Assembly (NCBI GenBank): GCA_022561735.1
Contig: JADFQR010000115.1
Coordinates: 1 to 5,195 of the forward strand
Direction: 5' to 3'
DNA: 5,195 nucleotides
Source: Chloroflexota bacterium
GTDB lineage: Bacteria > Chloroflexota > Dehalococcoidia > UBA1151
The translations under genes were made by a program, and so were the position numbers. Below the pieces are notes generated by a model. That model was given only the letters and a program-made list of their open reading frames with translations, searched no databases and was not told the DNA's origin. Below, piece by piece: positions 1 to 5,066 of the stretch. The stretch's first letter is position 1; each line of letters opens with the position of its first letter.

Positions 1-286
1 TCGCACAGCCTGGCGGCAGGTTCGGCTACGCCCCTTTGCCTACTGCGCCAGGGTTCAAGATCACTGCTGAGGGGTTCAGGAGCAGTTCGGACGGCGCGGA
101 CACGTTCCGGTTCGTCAGGCCGGTGAAAGGTTTCGTCGCCGCAGAGGTCAGCGACCGTTCTGCGGTGTTCCAGGGTCCACGGTTCGCAGAGGCCCCTCAA
201 AAAATCAGGGTCAACCTGCGCAGTCCTGGGTTCGAGATGTTCTTTCCGATCGGAATGAAGTTCGAGCTGAGCTGCCTCCTGAGCCC
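1..286. other. Left-edge region with no recognised gene
   Basis: This stretch lies downstream of the thioredoxin-LamG gene. A plus-strand frame is open from the window edge (codons starting at position 3) to a stop at 384-386, with a possible TTG start at 36. Its third codon positions look fairly GC-rich, and phenylalanine TTC codons recur. It has no clear ribosome binding site, it runs about 100 bases into the convergent gene, and I recognise no family in it. On the minus strand the frame continuing from the LamG gene meets a stop near 197-199 and gives no further LamG sequence. I see no convincing terminator, RNA gene or repeat array. Any coding claim here is weak. Confidence 0.2.
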
Positions 287-1282
287 CTACTTGAGCTGGA
301 GCGAGGGGAGCGTCGGCGAAGGTATCCCGACCCCCTCATCGAAATGCCACAACGCCACGGTCGCAGCGTCCACAGCAAACCGGTAAGCTGGAGTGAAGGC
401 GGCCGTGTAGCGCACGACGCTCGAAATTCGCACCTCGTCTATCAGCCCGCGGAAGCTGAAGGCCTCAGGGGGCGATCGATAGTCTCCTCCCAGACCCAGC
501 GGACGGGCCCCCACGGGCGGCAGGTACGAGCTGGACGCGGCGCTCGCGACCCGCACACCGTCCAGCCACAGAGACCAGTTGGACGCATCTCGCTCACATG
601 CGATGTGGTGCCAAACGCCGGTGGTGATCGCGGAGGCGGGGATGGAGATGATGTTCCCTCGAGTGCCGTCCCCCACCACGCATTCGAGGTTCCCGTTGAA
701 GACTCTGAGGTAGAAGATATCCCACCCGGCGCTGCCCTCGGTACTGAACAGGTACTTGGCAGGCCAGAACCGGTTGCCGAACCTCCGCCACGTCTCCATA
801 TCGTTGTCCTGCGCCACGCGCCAGGTGACATCAAGGCGGACCACGGCGTCCTCAACGTTCTCCGTGAGCTTCTCGAAGTCGAACTCCGGGGAATGAACTC
901 CGATGATCGTCAGGCCCCGGTCTCCGTACTTTTCCTCCCATGCCCTCAGGTGGGGCAATGTTCGAATGCAGTTCACGCAGGTGTAGGTCCAGAAGTCGAT
1001 CAGGACGACATTTCCGAGCGCGATTTCGGCCTCGACGGTTGTCGGCTCCGAGTTGATCCAGTTGGAGATGCCCGTTATCTCGGGCTTCAGAACGCTCCGC
1101 TCCGGGACGGCGTCCTCTGCAACGGCGGCCGTCCCGGATCCCGTAGCTCCTGAAGCCGGGTCAGCGCTTGCCGAATCACCGGAGGAACTTCCGCACGCCA
1201 TCGCCACGAGCATCACCGCGCCGAGAGCAGCGAACACGCGGCGCCGGTTGACGATTCCAGTCAAGATCGGGACCAGGCCCAT
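287..1282 (-). CDS. Lipoprotein with truncated thioredoxin domain fused to LamG domain
   Basis: The 331-residue product begins with an export signal: Arg13-Arg15, a hydrophobic segment, and a lipobox-like VAMAC ending at Cys30. A Ser/Gly/Ala-rich linker (31-60) follows. Residues about 67-178 are a TlpA/DipZ-type thioredoxin: the lead-in PEITGISNWINSEP, strand VVLIDFW, redox motif C102-V-N-C105 in WTYTCVNCIRTLPHL, the GVHSPEF strand, and the presumed cis-proline in WPAKYL (Pro174). In the family another strand pair and helix normally follow. Here the sequence switches at about residue 178 (near 750) to a LamG/concanavalin-like fold: GSAGWDIFYLRV, the WHHIA strand, LWLDGV, and GLIDEVRIS (280-287). 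The C-terminus ALWHFDEGVG looks like the opening of a second LamG unit cut off after a few residues. Expected location is the outer face of the cell membrane or envelope, as a thiol-disulfide protein with a binding domain. The start is ATG at 1280-1282 with a weak GAGAG five bases upstream. Gene and domain identities are solid; whether the fusion works is not known. Confidence 0.8.
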   Translation of the reverse strand: MGLVPILTGIVNRRRVFAALGAVMLVAMACGSSSGDSASADPASGATGSGTAAVAEDAVPERSVLKPEITGISNWINSEPTTVEAEIALGNVVLIDFWTYTCVNCIRTLPHLRAWEEKYGDRGLTIIGVHSPEFDFEKLTENVEDAVVRLDVTWRVAQDNDMETWRRFGNRFWPAKYLFSTEGSAGWDIFYLRVFNGNLECVVGDGTRGNIISIPASAITTGVWHHIACERDASNWSLWLDGVRVASAASSSYLPPVGARPLGLGGDYRSPPEAFSFRGLIDEVRISSVVRYTAAFTPAYRFAVDAATVALWHFDEGVGIPSPTLPSLQLK

Positions 1283-1324
1283 TACGACTCTCTTTCATAT
1301 TTCTCAGGGCTAGCAGCCCGGCGT

Positions 1325-1352
1325 CCCGCCAGGCGCCAATGGCCCGGGCGGG
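1325..1352. repeat. GC-rich inverted repeat upstream of thioredoxin-LamG gene
   Basis: CCCGCC at 1325-1330 is complementary to GGCGGG at 1347-1352, and the loop contains a further GGC/GCC pairing. It could fold in the leader of the minus-strand lipoprotein gene, about 45-70 bases before its start. No T-run follows on either strand, so it is not a standard intrinsic terminator. In DNA this GC-rich such a stem may be chance. Confidence 0.2.
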
Positions 1353-1445
1353 CAGAGCGAAATTATCAGCGTCGGAGCTATCAGTTTCGCGTCGGTGAAC
1401 TCAGGCAGTTCCGGTAACGCGTAGACGAGCGACTCTCTACCGGGA

Positions 1446-1592
1446 TTACAGATCGGCCGCCGCCGTTGAACGCGGTGTCCGCTGTGCCCGGTCCGGGATC
1501 AGCGGCCGGCCGTTCAAATCGATGACCGCCTCAAGCGTTTTTCGGAAGTGCCTCTGGTAGTACGTCCGGAACCGGGCACAGGGACGCTTCAT
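1446..1592 (-). CDS. Possible 48-residue hypothetical protein
   Basis: A short minus-strand frame runs from ATG at 1590-1592 to TAA at 1446-1448. The product is basic and begins MKRPCARFRTYYQRHF, with a central stretch LEAVIDLNGRPLIPDR that has ordinary protein composition. I recognise no family, signal peptide or membrane segment. No ribosome binding site precedes the ATG, and a stop codon lies immediately upstream. Its beginning overlaps, in another frame, the end of the thioredoxin-like remnant, so it may be a scrap of degraded coding DNA instead of a working gene. The only support is amino-acid composition. Confidence 0.22.
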   Translation of the reverse strand: MKRPCARFRTYYQRHFRKTLEAVIDLNGRPLIPDRAQRTPRSTAAADL

Positions 1593-1722
1593 CTACGGCA
1601 GGCCCGCCGTTGAGTCGGTTCTCGATGCCCGTCATCTCGAACACTCGAACATATGGCCCGGACGCGCCCGGGCGCGCTGGCGTGCCGGGGGGCCATGCAA
1701 AAATGCCAGAACCGCTGTCCGC
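1579..1722 (-). pseudogene. Remnant of a second lipoprotein thioredoxin N-terminal region
   Basis: In the minus frame with codons at 1636-1638 and every third base, a Pro/Gly/Ser/Ala-rich stretch leads into FEMTGIENRLNGGPAV (recognisable part about 1588-1641). This matches in position and wording the lead-in PEITGISNWINSEP just before the thioredoxin domain of the neighbouring gene. At DNA level, 15 of 16 bases agree around the ATG-ACG-GGC-ATC block. No thioredoxin core or CxxC follows: the frame becomes unrelated and stops at 1531-1533. I see no start codon or signal peptide. It is best read as the 5' part of a duplicated thioredoxin lipoprotein whose remainder was lost. The match is short, so chance cannot be excluded. 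Confidence 0.4.
1663..1676. repeat. 14-bp perfect GC palindrome
   Basis: CGCGCCCGGGCGCG is self-complementary over all 14 bases. It lies between the sulfurtransferase stop and the thioredoxin remnant. Just beside it (1636-1651) the 8-mer CTCGAACA is repeated twice in tandem. No T-run makes the palindrome a standard terminator, and in GC-rich DNA it may have no function. Confidence 0.3.
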
Positions 1723-1762
1723 CGGATCACACGTTGACGCCCGGCCCGGGTCCGGCGACCGG

Positions 1763-2617
1763 TCAGGTCACTACCGGATATCCGAGGGCGTTGCCCCACT
1801 CCCGCCAGGAGGCGTCGTAGACCCGGACGTCCGGGTATCCCAGGAGTTTCAGGACCAGGAATTCGTGCGACGCACGAATACCGCCCTGTCAGTACGCCAC
1901 GACCTTCTTATCCCGGGTCACCCCGTTCGCATCGAGCAACGCTTGTAGCTCGTCGGCGGGCTTTATAACCGGTACATCGCCTTCCGTGATGAATTTCTTC
2001 CACTCAAGGTGTACCGCGTTCGCAAGGCGACCGCCGCGCGCCGTCCCCCGTGAGTTCTCCCCGGACCATTCGGCGTCTGACCTGACGTCCAGCAGGACCG
2101 CTCCCGGGTCGGTGGTGCAGGCGAGCACGTCATCCTTATCCGAAAAGACCCCGGGAACCGGCCGGGAGGTGAACGTGACGGACGAGGGAGACGGCGTCTC
2201 CCGTGACAGCGGTTTGCCCTCGGCGAACCACTTCGGGAAACCGCCGTCTAGCACCTTTACGTCATCGTGGCCGTAATACTTCAGCGCCCACAGCAGCCGG
2301 GCGGCAACGTGATTCCCGTCCGAGTCGTACGCCACAACGGTGGTGTCATCGCCGATCCCGAGCGACTCCATCGTCAGGGCAAATGTCAGGGGATCCTGGA
2401 TGTTCGGAGTACCGGCCAGGTCCTTGAAGTAGTGGTCTTTGTACACGACCGCGCCGGGGATGTGGAGACGGCTGTAGGCGTCCGGTAGATCCTGGTCTAC
2501 GATCACCACCTTCGGGTCATCCAGGTGTTCGGCCAGCCAATCGGTGGTGGCCAGGAGTTCCGGGTGTGCGTATCCACGTTCCTCCGGAGGTTTGATGTCC
2601 TTGAAATCCGTTGTCAC
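1763..2617 (-). CDS. Selenocysteine-containing rhodanese (sulfurtransferase), UGA at catalytic Cys
   Basis: This is a two-domain rhodanese of the thiosulfate/3-mercaptopyruvate sulfurtransferase family (COG2897-type), which moves sulfane sulfur through an enzyme persulfide; location is probably cytoplasmic, as no signal peptide is seen. Read through the TGA at 1889-1891 it has 284 residues, the normal family length; stopping there would leave 242 and no active site. Domain 1 (about 20-135) has IPGAVV and LDGGFPKW, and an inactive loop with Asp in place of Cys (VAYDSDGNH). Domain 2 (about 158-284) has [23 protein letters not shown], then KVVAY-U243-[28 protein letters not shown]243 falls exactly where the family has its nucleophilic Cys in CQGGIRA-type loops. 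After the TGA, 41 conserved codons lead to a second TGA at 1763-1765. The start is GTG, with GGAG six bases upstream. It is transcribed away from hemA. The alternative is a Cys-to-stop mutation or sequencing error; the adjacent hairpin argues against that. Confidence 0.85.
1858..1882 (-). promoter_or_regulatory. Bacterial SECIS hairpin just downstream of the UGA codon
   Basis: On the mRNA (minus) strand the arms AUUCGUGC and GCACGAAU pair perfectly over 8 bp around a GUC loop. After a U-U mismatch, two more G-C pairs extend the stem. Counting from the UGA, 9 bases precede the stem and 17 precede the apical loop. From memory, bacterial SECIS elements have the loop about 16-37 bases after UGA, a short apical loop with a G in its first two positions, and a 4-16 bp upper stem. 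All three hold, and GUC resembles the GGUC loop of E. coli fdhF. Its role would be to bind SelB carrying Sec-tRNA. The element lies inside the coding sequence (codons for GIRASHEF), as is normal in bacteria. Confidence 0.8.
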
Positions 2618-2623
2618 GGCGTT

Positions 2624-2627
2624 CTCC
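2624..2627 (-). promoter_or_regulatory. Ribosome binding site fixing the GTG start of the sulfurtransferase
   Basis: GGAG on the minus strand ends six bases before the GTG at 2615-2617. This supports the non-ATG start and an N-terminus beginning MTTDFKDI. Confidence 0.65.
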
Positions 2628-2705
2628 GATTCAGCGTGTTTAGGAATCCAGTCCCCGGCCTCTTGCGAGTCCCCGCGCGCAAAATAAATCGCCAGGTTGC
2701 GGTAA

Positions 2706-2791
2706 TTTCACAGCTCCATCACACGTGCGGGCGACAGGCCGAGGATAGTAGCACGTAAGCCCGTATACAGGTCTTTGTGACAACTATCACG
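2706..2791. promoter_or_regulatory. Pairs of TGTGA half-sites in the divergent intergenic region
   Basis: TGTGA-N6-TCAC spans 2776-2790 and is an inverted pair whose half-sites begin 11 bases apart. A second pair, TCACA at 2708-2712 and TCACA at 2719-2723, is a direct repeat with the same 11-base period, one helical turn. TGTGA-N6-TCACA is the known CRP site pattern, and FNR-type and Rex sites (TTGTGA-N6-TCACAA) are close relatives. The inverted pair overlaps the proposed -35 box of hemA, where binding would block or shape hemA transcription. Which regulator binds, if any, is inference. Confidence 0.4.
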
Positions 2792-2803
2792 CTGTGCTAA
2801 AGT
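2775..2803 (+). promoter_or_regulatory. Probable hemA promoter
   Basis: TTGTGA (2775-2780, four of six matches to the -35 consensus) and TAAAGT (2798-2803, four of six to the -10 consensus) are separated by exactly 17 bases. They lie about 30 bases before the hemA start. The 217-bp gap between the two divergent genes must also hold the sulfurtransferase promoter, but I find no clear pair of boxes on that strand, only an AT-rich patch near 2679-2691. Confidence 0.4.
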
Positions 2804-2825
2804 TTCCGGGCCGTCGCATATCAAC

Positions 2826-2829
2826 GGAG
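2826..2829 (+). promoter_or_regulatory. Ribosome binding site for hemA
   Basis: GGAG ends five bases before the TTG at 2835-2837. It decides the start, because the conserved HemA N-terminus (MRFLVAGLNYRTA) begins at this codon. Confidence 0.65.
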
Positions 2830-2834
2830 CCATA

Positions 2835-4202
2835 TTGCGTTTCCTCGTAGCCGGGCTGAACTACCGGACCGCCACAACGGAGCTCCTGGAGCGAGTGTCG
2901 GTTAGCCACTCCGCACTCCCCGTCCTTCTACTCCGGCTGCAACAACAGCTCGGAGAGACGCTGGTCCTTTCCACTTGCAACCGTACGGAGGTCTACACCA
3001 CCGGTGGAGACCTCACGGATGGCGCCGCCGCGGACCCCTTCATCAGCACCCGGCCAGACGCCGGACAGGCCCGCGCTCGGCTGATGCAGATACTGGGCGA
3101 GATGTCCGGTCTCAATGAAGACGAACTCGCCCGGACCGCTTACGTGTATGAAGGCGATGACGCCGTACGACACGCCATACGCGTGACCTGCGGCCTGGAC
3201 TCGATGGTCGTTGGCGAACACCAGATCGCCGGCCAGGTCCAGACAGCGCTCCGGGCGGCCGGCGAGGCGGGCTCGGTAGATACGCCTCTATCCCGGCTCT
3301 TCCATTTCGCCCTTCGCAGCAGCAGGCGTATTCGTAAGAAGACCGGTATCGGCCGCAACCGGATCACCATTAGTTCCATAGGCGTCCAGCTTGTTGAGCG
3401 GGCCATCGGGTCGCTTAAAGACAGGCGAGTCCTGCTGGTCGGGGCGGGTGAGACGGGCAAACTTGCGGCGCGGACCCTTGGCAGGATGGGCGCAGGCCGC
3501 CTGACCGTCGCCGGTCGCAACCGTGAACGCACGGAGCGAGTCGCTAAAGAGCTTGACGGAGACTGGGTGCTCAGGAGCGACCTCGTCCCGGCCATCGCAA
3601 ATGCAGATGTCGTGATCTCGGCTACCGCCGCGAGCGAGGTCATCATCACCGCAGATATGGTGCGGGAGGCTATCCCGGGAAACCGTGAACCGTCCATCGT
3701 CATGCTTGACCTGGCGATGCCGCGAGATATTGACCCTGCCGTTGGTGACCTGCCGGGCGTGACCCTTTACGGGTTGCCGGACCTCCAGGCCATTGCGGAC
3801 GAGCACCGCGCCGATCGTGCCGATGCAGCGGCTGAGGCGGAGGTGCTGATCGAGCGGGAAATCCCGAGATTTAACGAGTCACTCACCGCACTCGCCACCG
3901 AGCCGGTTATACGGGCGCTAGGCGCTCACGCCGAAGCGATACGGCTTAAAGAGCTGGAGACCGGCCTGCGGCGCCTGCCGGACCTGAGTGACGAGCAGCG
4001 CGCCATCATCGAGTCGATGACGAAGTCCGTCGTCTCGAAGATTCTTGCCGATCCGATCACGTTTCTCCGGACCCGCGATGACGAAGAAGCGGCGAGCGCC
4101 GTGTCCCGCCTGTTCGACCTGCCCGAGATCCCGGGAGTCCCGGAACTGGAAGCCGACCCGGAGATCGAGGCGGCCGAGTCGCCGGAGGGCGACGACCGCT
4201 AG
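2835..4202 (+). CDS. hemA: Glutamyl-tRNA reductase
   Basis: HemA reduces glutamyl-tRNA(Glu) to glutamate-1-semialdehyde with NADPH, the first committed step of the C5 route to 5-aminolevulinate, heme and other tetrapyrroles; cytoplasmic. The 455 residues show all expected parts. The N-terminal catalytic domain starts with GLNYRTA (7-13) and holds STCNRTE with the nucleophile Cys48. The signature VVGEHQIAGQV is at 125-135, and the SRRIRKKTGIGRN linker follows. A Rossmann NADPH domain has LLVGAGETGKLA (GAGETGK at 203-209), and VMLDLAMPRDIDP follows. The C-terminal helical dimerisation domain includes LADPITFLR (404-412). The acidic tail (about 430-455) is rich in Glu, Asp and Pro and may be lineage-specific. 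Length is at the upper end of the usual range of about 410-460. The TTG start is backed by GGAG. It is followed 83 bases later by hemL, the next enzyme, probably in one transcript. I see no frameshift or missing key residue. Confidence 0.97.
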   Translation: MRFLVAGLNYRTATTELLERVSVSHSALPVLLLRLQQQLGETLVLSTCNRTEVYTTGGDLTDGAAADPFISTRPDAGQARARLMQILGEMSGLNEDELARTAYVYEGDDAVRHAIRVTCGLDSMVVGEHQIAGQVQTALRAAGEAGSVDTPLSRLFHFALRSSRRIRKKTGIGRNRITISSIGVQLVERAIGSLKDRRVLLVGAGETGKLAARTLGRMGAGRLTVAGRNRERTERVAKELDGDWVLRSDLVPAIANADVVISATAASEVIITADMVREAIPGNREPSIVMLDLAMPRDIDPAVGDLPGVTLYGLPDLQAIADEHRADRADAAAEAEVLIEREIPRFNESLTALATEPVIRALGAHAEAIRLKELETGLRRLPDLSDEQRAIIESMTKSVVSKILADPITFLRTRDDEEAASAVSRLFDLPEIPGVPELEADPEIEAAESPEGDDR

Positions 4203-4273
4203 CCCGTCCACGTAGAATCACCCGGCGTGGAAGATTCCAGCACACCGTCCTGAAACCCCTGAGTCTGACCGAC

Positions 4274-4279
4274 AGGTGA
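4274..4279 (+). promoter_or_regulatory. Ribosome binding site for hemL
   Basis: AGGTGA ends six bases before the TTG at 4286-4288 and supports that start, as does the family-typical N-terminus ([16 protein letters not shown]) that follows. Confidence 0.6.
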
Positions 4280-4285
4280 TCACAC

Positions 4286-4837
4286 TTGGATACGACCCGC
4301 TCGCAAGAGTTATTTGCCCGCGCCCGCAAGCTCATTCCCGGGGGCGTCAACAGCCCAGCGAGGGCCTGGACATCCGTCGGCGGCACGCCGCTGTTCTTCA
4401 ACCGTGCCAAGGGCTCCCGGATCTGGGATGAAGACGGCAATGAGCTGATCGATTACGTGTGCTCATGGGGTCCGATGATCCTGGGTCACGGCCACCCGGC
4501 CGTGCTATCCGCTGTCCAGGAGGCGGCGGCCCGTGGCACAAGCTACGGCGCTCCCACCGCCGCAGAGGTCCGCATGGCGGAGCTTGTTACCGGGGCTGTG
4601 CCGTCTATCGAGATGGTGCGTTTTGTATCCTCTGGCACAGAGGCCACCATGTCTGCGCTCCGGCTGGCGCGGGCGTATACCGGTCGCAACAAGATCATGA
4701 AATTCGTGGGCGGGTATCACGGTCATGTCGACGCCCTGCTCGTGTCCGCCGGTTCGGCCGCCGCCGCTCCGCTGGAATGTCCCCGCTCGGCTGGTGCCCC
4801 GCTGCCGCGCTTGTCGGCTCTGATCCGTCCCACGTGA
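4286..4837 (+). pseudogene. hemL: Glutamate-1-semialdehyde 2,1-aminomutase, broken after about 160 codons
   Basis: HemL is a PLP enzyme that isomerises glutamate-1-semialdehyde to 5-aminolevulinate, right after HemA. The first 157 residues are clear: [13 protein letters not shown] (16-28), [22 protein letters not shown] (split across 50-71), the phosphate-binding SSGTEA (115-120) and [12 protein letters not shown] (142-153). After Gly-Ser (156-157) the family normally reads like GAATLGxPxSxGVP. Here the frame gives a blurred version ([10 protein letters not shown], 163-172), and the same DNA gives PAAALVGSD in a different frame at 4798-4824, so several small insertions or deletions are implied. 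The frame ends at TGA 4835-4837 with 183 residues, against about 430 usual. The PLP-binding lysine and most of the large domain are missing. The TTG start has a good ribosome binding site. Either the gene was disrupted, with integrase DNA following, or the sequence is faulty or chimeric here. A working copy is expected elsewhere if the organism makes heme by this route. Confidence 0.85.
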
Positions 4838-5066
4838 AACGTTGCCGTTCCGGTCCGCGAACATGTCGTTTTGTAGGCCCGCCGCAACGCTGGGGGACAA
4901 CTCCATCCTCTCCAACAGGCTTGGTAGTAGCTGCTACGCCATTGCCTGCCCGTTTGCGAGCTCCGCGCGGCGGGTGAGGTAGCTTTGAACCGTGTCAACA
5001 TTCCCCTGAGTGAGTCGCTGGATCGGCCAGTCAAGGACTGGGCTGTCATGAGGAACCTCATGAATC
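4838..5066. other. Unassigned DNA between the hemL break and the integrase fragment
   Basis: No family is recognised on either strand. The most protein-like reading is a minus-strand frame open from 5194 to a TAG at 4934-4936, ending LTRRAELANGQAMA. The same frame continues past the TAG with LLPSLLERMELSPSVAAG, to about 4830 before running antisense through hemL. Its third codon positions appear GC-rich. It has no clear start or ribosome binding site and it does not match the remaining part of a tyrosine recombinase. It could be a decayed gene, a partial mobile-element gene or chance in GC-rich DNA. Confidence 0.25.

Noticed and set aside
190..212. Run of six A near 200 as an intrinsic terminator for the lipoprotein gene
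   Set aside because: The flanks pair over only about three bases, so there is no real GC stem before the T-run on the minus strand.
344..1153. Plus-strand 269-residue open frame
   Set aside because: It lies entirely opposite the thioredoxin-LamG gene, whose domains are clearly recognisable; a shadow typical of GC-rich DNA.
1889..1891. TGA as a true end of a 242-residue sulfurtransferase
   Set aside because: It removes the only catalytic residue and the conserved C-terminal 41 residues that continue in the same frame, and a SECIS-like hairpin follows.
1610..1948. Plus-strand 112-residue open frame
   Set aside because: It is antisense to the C-terminus of the sulfurtransferase and the thioredoxin remnant; no family resemblance and no ribosome binding site.
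3140..3806. Two long minus-strand frames opposite hemA
   Set aside because: hemA is intact and unmistakable on the plus strand; the antisense frames have biased, non-family composition.
4208..4230. CCACG/CGTGG stem between hemA and hemL as a terminator
   Set aside because: Only five base pairs with a 13-base loop and no T-run; more likely chance, and hemL probably shares the transcript.
4835..4837. Second selenocysteine UGA, at the end of the broken hemL frame
   Set aside because: HemL homology is already lost before this TGA, no Cys position of the family falls here, and I see no hairpin with SECIS geometry after it.
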